Shown: piece after piece, positions 59,423 to 64,000 of the stretch | How positions within the stretch are numbered: the stretch's first letter is position 1 | How the letters are laid out: each line of letters opens with the position of its first letter | Notes under the pieces: generated by a model | Database searches by the model: none | Told to the model about the DNA's origin: nothing | The model's input: the letters and a program-made list of their open reading frames with translations, nothing else | Assembly: GCF_000160775.2 (NCBI RefSeq) | Contig: NZ_CM001024.1 | Span: 719,016-783,015 of the forward strand | Length of the DNA: 64,000 bases | Origin: Aeromicrobium marinum DSM 15272 | GTDB lineage: Bacteria > Actinomycetota > Actinomycetes > Propionibacteriales > Nocardioidaceae | Direction: 5' to 3' | Made by a program: the position numbers and the translations under genes

Positions 59423-60906
59423 TGGTGCACACCCTCAGCGCCGCCGACCTGGCGGCCCGTCTGGCGAACGGCGACCTGACCTCGGTGGAGGCCACGCAGG
59501 CGAGCCTCGACCGGATCGACGCCGTCGACGGCGCGATCCATGCCTTCCTCCACGTCGACGCCGAGGGGGCCCTGGCGACGGCTCGTGACGTCGACGCCCG
59601 CCGCGCCGCCGGCGAGCAGCTGCCGGCCCTGGCCGGCGTGCCGATCGCGGTCAAGGACATCGTCACGACGGTCGGCCAGCCGACCACCTGCGGGTCGCGC
59701 ATCCTCGACGGCTGGGTCCCGCCGTACGACGCGACGGTCGTCAGTCGTCTGCGCGCCGCCGGCCTCCCGATCGTCGGCAAGACCAACATGGACGAGTTCG
59801 CGATGGGCTCGTCGACCGAGCACTCCGCGTTCGGGCCCACCCGCAACCCCTGGGACACCGGCCGGATCCCCGGTGGCTCGGGCGGCGGCTCCGCGGCCGC
59901 CGTGGCCGCCTTCGAGGTCCCGCTCGCGATCGGCACCGACACGGGCGGATCGATCCGCCAGCCCGGGGCGATGACGGGGACGGTCGGGGTCAAGCCGACC
60001 TACGGCGGCGTGAGTCGCTACGGCCTCGTCGCGATGGCCAGCAGCCTCGACCAGGCCGGGCCGGTCACGCGCACCGTGCTCGATGCCGCCCTCCTGCACG
60101 AGCTGATCGCCGGCCACGATCCCCGCGACTCCACCAGTCTGACCGCTCCGGTGCCGCCCGTCGTGGCGGCCGCCCGACGCGCGGACGTCGCCGGCCTGCG
60201 CATCGGCGTCGTCCGTGAGCTCGGTGGCGAGGGGTTCCAGCCAGGGGTGCGCGACCGCTTCGACGAGGCCGTCGCGCTGCTCACCGGCGCCGGCGCCGAG
60301 GTCGTGGAGGTGTCGTGCCCGAACTTCGTCCACGGCATCGCCGCCTACTACCTCGTGATGCCGAGCGAGGTGTCGTCGAACCTCGCCAAGTTCGACGCGA
60401 TGCGGTTCGGGCTGCGCACCTTCCCCGAGGGGGTCGAGCAGCCCAGCGCCGAGCAGGTCATGGCCGCGACGCGCGACGCCGGCTTCGGCGACGAGGTCAA
60501 GCGGCGCATCATCCTGGGCACCTACGCCCTGTCCAGCGGCTACTACGACGCCTACTACGGGTCGGCCCAGCAGGTGCGGACGCTCATCGCCCAGGACTTC
60601 GCCGCCGCGTTCGATCAGGTCGACGTGCTGATCTCGCCGACCGCCCCCACCACGGCGTGGCCGCTGGGCGACAAGCTCGACGACCCGCTGGCGATGTACC
60701 TCGCCGACGTGGCGACCATCCCGGCCAACCTGGCCGGCGTCCCCGGCATCTCGGTACCGGCCGGGCTCGCCGACGGCCTCCCGGTCGGGGTGCAGTTCCT
60801 GGCCCCCGCCCTGGCCGACGACCGGCTGTACAACGTCGCCGCTGCGCTGGAGGCGATGCTCGTCGACACGTGGGGCCAGCACCTGAGCCCGGAGGAGATC
60901 CGATGA
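59422..60906 (+). CDS. gatA: Asp-tRNA(Asn)/Glu-tRNA(Gln) amidotransferase subunit A
   Basis: A 494-residue amidase that releases ammonia from glutamine for transamidation. The Ser-cisSer-Lys triad is visible: Lys in [11 protein letters not shown], cis-Ser in [11 protein letters not shown] and nucleophile Ser in [35 protein letters not shown] is the GatA signature. It overlaps gatC by 1 nt and gatB by 4 nt. Confidence 0.97.
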   Translation: MVHTLSAADLAARLANGDLTSVEATQASLDRIDAVDGAIHAFLHVDAEGALATARDVDARRAAGEQLPALAGVPIAVKDIVTTVGQPTTCGSRILDGWVPPYDATVVSRLRAAGLPIVGKTNMDEFAMGSSTEHSAFGPTRNPWDTGRIPGGSGGGSAAAVAAFEVPLAIGTDTGGSIRQPGAMTGTVGVKPTYGGVSRYGLVAMASSLDQAGPVTRTVLDAALLHELIAGHDPRDSTSLTAPVPPVVAAARRADVAGLRIGVVRELGGEGFQPGVRDRFDEAVALLTGAGAEVVEVSCPNFVHGIAAYYLVMPSEVSSNLAKFDAMRFGLRTFPEGVEQPSAEQVMAATRDAGFGDEVKRRIILGTYALSSGYYDAYYGSAQQVRTLIAQDFAAAFDQVDVLISPTAPTTAWPLGDKLDDPLAMYLADVATIPANLAGVPGISVPAGLADGLPVGVQFLAPALADDRLYNVAAALEAMLVDTWGQHLSPEEIR

Positions 60907-62414
60907 CCACCACTTCGCTGGTGCCGTTCGACGAGGCGATCACCCGGTACGACCCGGTGATGGGCCTGGAGGTCCATGTCGAGCTGAACACCGCCACCAA
61001 GATGTTCTGCGGCTGTCCGACGGAGTTCGGCGCCGAGCCGAACACCCAGGTGTGCCCGGTGTGTCTGGGCCTGCCCGGTGCCCTGCCGGTCGTCAACGCC
61101 AAGGCGGTCGAGTCCGCGATCCGCATCGGACTGGCGCTCAACTGCGAGATCGCCGAGTGGTGCCGGTTCGCCCGCAAGAACTACTTCTACCCCGACATGC
61201 CGAAGAACTTCCAGACCTCGCAGTACGACGAGCCGATCGCGGCCGACGGCTGGACCGAGGTGGAGGTCGTGCTCGACGACGGATCGGTCTCGACCTTCCG
61301 CATCGAGATCGAGCGCGCGCACATGGAGGAGGACACCGGCAAGTCGTTGCACGTCGGGGGAGCGACGGGGCGCATCCAGGGCGCCGACCACTCGTTGCTG
61401 GACTACAACCGTGCCGGGATCCCGCTGATCGAGATCGTGACCCGCACGATCGAGGTGCCGGCCCAGCACGCTCCGGCCGTCGCGCGCGCCTACGTCAACC
61501 ACCTGCGTGACCTGATGGTGGCGCTCGGGGTGTCCGACGCCCGCATGGACCAGGGTTCGCTGCGCGCGGACGTGAACCTCTCGCTCAAGCCGTCGGGCAC
61601 GAGCACGCTCGGGACCCGCAGCGAGACCAAGAACGTGAACTCGTTCCGTTCGGTCGAGCGGGCGGTGCGGTTCGAGGTCGGCCGGCACGCGGCGGTGCTG
61701 GACGGCGGTGGATCGGTCCTGCAGGAGACCCGGCACTTCCACGAGTCCGACGGCAGCACCTCGCCGGGACGTGAGAAGTCCGACGCCGACGACTACCGGT
61801 ACTTCCCGGAGCCGGACCTGGCGCCGGTGGCGCCGAGCCGGGCCTGGGTCGAGGAGCTGAGGACCACCCTGCCGGAACCGCCCGCGGAGCGGCTCCGGCG
61901 ACTGCAGGGCGAGTGGGGGTTCGGCGATCTCGAGATGCGCGACACGATCGGTGCCGGAGCGCTCGACCTGGTCGCTGCCACGATCGAGGCCGGCACGTCC
62001 GCGCAGATCGCCCGCAAGTGGTGGCTGGGCGACCTGGCGCGACGCTCCAACGACACGGGACGCGAGCTGGCGGACCTCGGGATCTCGCCGGCCGACGTCG
62101 CTGGTGTCCAGGCGCTGATCGACGCCGGACGCATCAACGACAAGCTCGCACGGGAGGTCTTCGACGGCGTCATCGCCGGTGAGGGCTCCCCGGAGGAGGT
62201 CGTCGTCGCCCGGGGCCTCGAGGTCGTCTCCGACGACGGTGCCCTCGGCGACGCGGTCGACCGGGCCATCGAGGCCAACCCCGACGTCGCCCAGAAGATC
62301 CGCGACGGCAAGGTGGCGGCGGCAGGAGCGTTGATCGGCGCCGTCATGAAGGAGATGCGCGGACAGGCCGACGCCGGTCGGGTCCGCGAGCTGGTCCTGC
62401 AGAAGCTGTCGTGA
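60903..62414 (+). CDS. gatB: Asp-tRNA(Asn)/Glu-tRNA(Gln) amidotransferase subunit B
   Basis: A 503-residue tRNA-binding kinase/transamidase subunit. [10 protein letters not shown] at the start, the zinc site CGCPTEFG...[45 protein letters not shown] and [12 protein letters not shown] (here [11 protein letters not shown]), and a C-terminal YqeY-like tail domain, are all present. The complex corrects misacylated Glu-tRNA(Gln) and/or Asp-tRNA(Asn), implying that the host lacks GlnRS or AsnRS. Confidence 0.97.
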   Translation: MTTTSLVPFDEAITRYDPVMGLEVHVELNTATKMFCGCPTEFGAEPNTQVCPVCLGLPGALPVVNAKAVESAIRIGLALNCEIAEWCRFARKNYFYPDMPKNFQTSQYDEPIAADGWTEVEVVLDDGSVSTFRIEIERAHMEEDTGKSLHVGGATGRIQGADHSLLDYNRAGIPLIEIVTRTIEVPAQHAPAVARAYVNHLRDLMVALGVSDARMDQGSLRADVNLSLKPSGTSTLGTRSETKNVNSFRSVERAVRFEVGRHAAVLDGGGSVLQETRHFHESDGSTSPGREKSDADDYRYFPEPDLAPVAPSRAWVEELRTTLPEPPAERLRRLQGEWGFGDLEMRDTIGAGALDLVAATIEAGTSAQIARKWWLGDLARRSNDTGRELADLGISPADVAGVQALIDAGRINDKLAREVFDGVIAGEGSPEEVVVARGLEVVSDDGALGDAVDRAIEANPDVAQKIRDGKVAAAGALIGAVMKEMRGQADAGRVRELVLQKLS

Positions 62415-62773
62415 CAGTCCTCGTGGAACGCGTGCGCGCGCTGGCCCTGGCCCTGCCGGAGGCGACCGAACGGGTCAGCCACGGCACGGCGGCGTGGTTC
62501 ATCGGCCGCGCGCCGCAGTTCGCGTCGTTCGACGACCACCACCACGGTGCGGACCACGTCGCGGTGTGGCTCGCCGCCCCACCCGGCCGGCAGGCCGACC
62601 TGGTGGCGCAGGACCCCGCGAGGTTCTTCGCACCGCCCTACGTCGGCGGACGGGGCTGGCTCGGCGTGCGGTTGGACGCCGACACCGACTGGGACGAGGT
62701 GGCGGACCTGATGGCCGACGCGTGGCAGACGGTGGCCCGACCGGCCCAGCGCCGCCGCGCGGATCCCTCCTGA
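62411..62773 (+). CDS. MmcQ/YjbR family protein
   Basis: A 120-residue protein starting at GTG 62411, overlapping the gatB stop by 4 nt. It has the family's opening helix [26 protein letters not shown], a strand pair ([19 protein letters not shown]), [13 protein letters not shown] and a final [16 protein letters not shown] helix. The fold is thought to be DNA-binding-like (CyaY-type) but no function is proven. Coupled to gatCAB here. Confidence 0.85.
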   Translation: MTVLVERVRALALALPEATERVSHGTAAWFIGRAPQFASFDDHHHGADHVAVWLAAPPGRQADLVAQDPARFFAPPYVGGRGWLGVRLDADTDWDEVADLMADAWQTVARPAQRRRADPS

Positions 62774-62784
62774 CGGCCGGAAGG

Positions 62785-63657
62785 TCAGACCCGTTCGATG
62801 AGGGCCCTCAGCTCGGCCAGGACGAGCTCGGGGTGCTCGACGGGGATGAAGTGGGTCGCCCGGATCTCGCGGAAGCGGGCCCCCGGGATGCGCTCGGCAG
62901 CTGACCGCATGGCGGCCGATCCGGCCAGCAGGTCGCGCGTGCCGGCGAGGAACGTCGTCGGCACGGTGATGCCCGACAGGGACACCCGGGAGTGCTCCGA
63001 GGCCGACAGCGCGAGTCGGGCGTACCACGCCGGATGGGTGGTGAAGAACTCCTGCAGCACGGTCTGCAGCTCGGCGGAGTCGGCGGCGGGGGAGATGAAC
63101 CGGGACATGCGGACCAGGTCGGCGGTGAACCGGGTCCAAGGCCACCGACGGCTGAGCGGGGCGATGCCGTGCCCGGTGACGGTGGTGGCCCGGGTCAGGG
63201 TGACCATGAGGTTCTCGGCGACCCGGGGCGGGACCTTGAGCGGAGCCAGCATCGTCGAGAAGGTGGAACCGGGGACGCCGGCGACCGCCAGGATGCCCTG
63301 GACCCGCGACGGATCGCGGTAGGCCAGCTCGAAGGCCACGTTGACGCCGAACGACCACCCGACGACCACGGCGGACTCGACGCCGATGTCGTCCATCACC
63401 GCGGTGATGTCCTCGATGTGGGCGTCCATGTCGATGCGTCCGTTGGCGGGCCGTTCGGATCCGCCGACGCCGCGGTGGTTCCAGCCGACGACCCGGAGGC
63501 CGCTGCCCGGCTGCAGGAGCAGGGGCCAGGCCTGGGGCGGCGTGCCGAGCCCGTTCGAGACGATCACGACCGGGCCGTCGCCGTCGTTGGTCCAGGCGCG
63601 CAGCCGGGTCCCGTCGGCGCTGGTCACGTCGTACAGGCGGAGGAACGAGGTCGTCAC
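62785..63657 (-). CDS. Alpha/beta hydrolase
   Basis: A 290-residue alpha/beta-fold hydrolase starting at GTG 63657. The oxyanion/cap region NGLGTPPQAW, nucleophile elbow VVGWSFGVN (Ser), catalytic Asp in LAGTRDLLAGS and His in THFIPVEHPEL make a complete triad. HRGVGGS is the typical strand-4 motif. No signal peptide, so it acts in the cytoplasm. Substrate unknown. GATGAT on the minus strand, 6 nt before the GTG, is a weak leaderless -10. Confidence 0.9.
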   Translation of the reverse strand: MTTSFLRLYDVTSADGTRLRAWTNDGDGPVVIVSNGLGTPPQAWPLLLQPGSGLRVVGWNHRGVGGSERPANGRIDMDAHIEDITAVMDDIGVESAVVVGWSFGVNVAFELAYRDPSRVQGILAVAGVPGSTFSTMLAPLKVPPRVAENLMVTLTRATTVTGHGIAPLSRRWPWTRFTADLVRMSRFISPAADSAELQTVLQEFFTTHPAWYARLALSASEHSRVSLSGITVPTTFLAGTRDLLAGSAAMRSAAERIPGARFREIRATHFIPVEHPELVLAELRALIERV

Positions 63658-63707
63658 GGCAGCATCATCCCACGGCGACCCGCGGTCGTCGGTCCGGCGC
63701 GTCCGGG

Positions 63708-64000
63708 TCAGCCCCGGCGCACCGCGGCCTCGATCAGCCGGGCGGCACCGTCGGTCGAGTGCGGCAGGAACAGGGAGGGCTCGGTGAGCTCCAGCTCCAT
63801 GAGGCGGACCTGTCCGTCGCGGTCGGTGACCACGTCCACCCGGGCGTACAGCAGCTCGGTGTCGAGCAGGTCGCAGGTCACGTCGAGGGTCCGTCGGCCC
63901 AGGGCCAGCTCGTCGGAGGTGGGGGTCCGGGGGCTGATCGCCTCACGCATCTCCGGTGCCGCCCGGGCGGCCTGTCCGCGGGCCAGCATGGGCCCCTTGC
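63708..64000 (-). CDS. C-terminal fragment of an ATP-grasp-like protein
   Basis: The frame runs in from the window edge and ends at 63708, giving 96 residues. LLYARVDVVTDRDGQVRLMELELTEPSLFLPHS is the end of an ATP-grasp fold. The Arg, the Asp-Gly loop and the metal-binding Glu-x-Glu followed by TEPSLF match RimK/glutathione-synthase-like ligases of the type that end in LIEAAVRR. The body of the enzyme is outside the window, so the substrate cannot be inferred. Confidence 0.7.
   Translation of the reverse strand, partial: KGPMLARGQAARAAPEMREAISPRTPTSDELALGRRTLDVTCDLLDTELLYARVDVVTDRDGQVRLMELELTEPSLFLPHSTDGAARLIEAAVRRG

Overview
The window is about 70% GC, densely packed, and rich in ATGA/GTGA start-stop overlaps and GTG starts. 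It encodes a mycothiol-era actinobacterial gene set: an SOS-driven imuA'-imuB-dnaE2 cassette, an NrtR-type Nudix regulator in front of nadABC, WXG100/FtsK-type secretion genes, an actinobacterial Tad pilus locus and PPK2. The order etfBA ... cysteine desulfurase-mnmA ... metE-like-ligA ... gatCAB is the conserved backbone of many Actinobacteria, including Mycobacterium and Streptomyces. My best guess is a Propionibacteriales member (Nocardioidaceae, Aeromicrobium/Nocardioides-like). That placement is inference from gene content only.

Layout. 1-4.2 kb: a partial GNAT-like gene, a spermidine-acetyltransferase-like GNAT, a fructose PTS (fruA-ptsH) and an enoyl-CoA hydratase. 4.3-8.2 kb: two overlapping low-complexity genes, a long Ala/Glu coiled-coil protein and a (Glu-Pro)n membrane protein. 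8.4-10.1 kb: etfBA with a strong terminator. 10.3-15.7 kb: an oligopeptide ABC importer whose binding lipoprotein appears circularly permuted. 15.7-21.4 kb: the SOS mutasome, with a consensus SOS box. 21.5-22.8 kb: a secreted purple-acid-phosphatase-like enzyme. 22.9-28.4 kb: nrtR-nadA-nadB-nadC-cysteine desulfurase. 28.4-38.8 kb: a lipoprotein/exoprotein pair, then the Tad operon ending in a LysM-BTAD membrane protein. 38.9-45.5 kb: an EssC/EccC-like T7SS ATPase, a second lipoprotein/exoprotein pair and a WXG100 protein. 45.6-47.8 kb: cysteine desulfurase and mnmA. 47.9-51.5 kb: a five-gene T7SS-associated operon. 51.5-62.8 kb: metE-like, ligA, an unknown helical protein, ppk2, a small membrane protein, a thioredoxin-reductase-like flavoprotein, gatCAB and mmcQ/yjbR. 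62.8-64 kb: an alpha/beta hydrolase and a partial ATP-grasp-like gene.

The most interesting signals are these. (1) The substrate-binding lipoprotein at 10344-11975 has its C-terminal third moved in front of its N-terminal two thirds. (2) A family of 67-nt palindromes (25-nt arms, always a 17-nt loop) occurs at 778, 17946 and 38802, and a different nested palindrome sits at 52499. (3) Two paralogous lipoprotein/exoprotein cassettes head the Tad and T7SS regions and share a leader motif. (4) A T7SS effector-like operon is inserted between mnmA and ligA, the same chromosomal interval that holds esx/PPE genes in M. tuberculosis. (5) Many promoters have a TANNNT -10 element exactly 6 nt before the start codon, which predicts leaderless mRNAs and fixes several starts. 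No intergenic gap exceeds 300 bases. I saw no tRNA, rRNA, CRISPR array, transposase or integrase.
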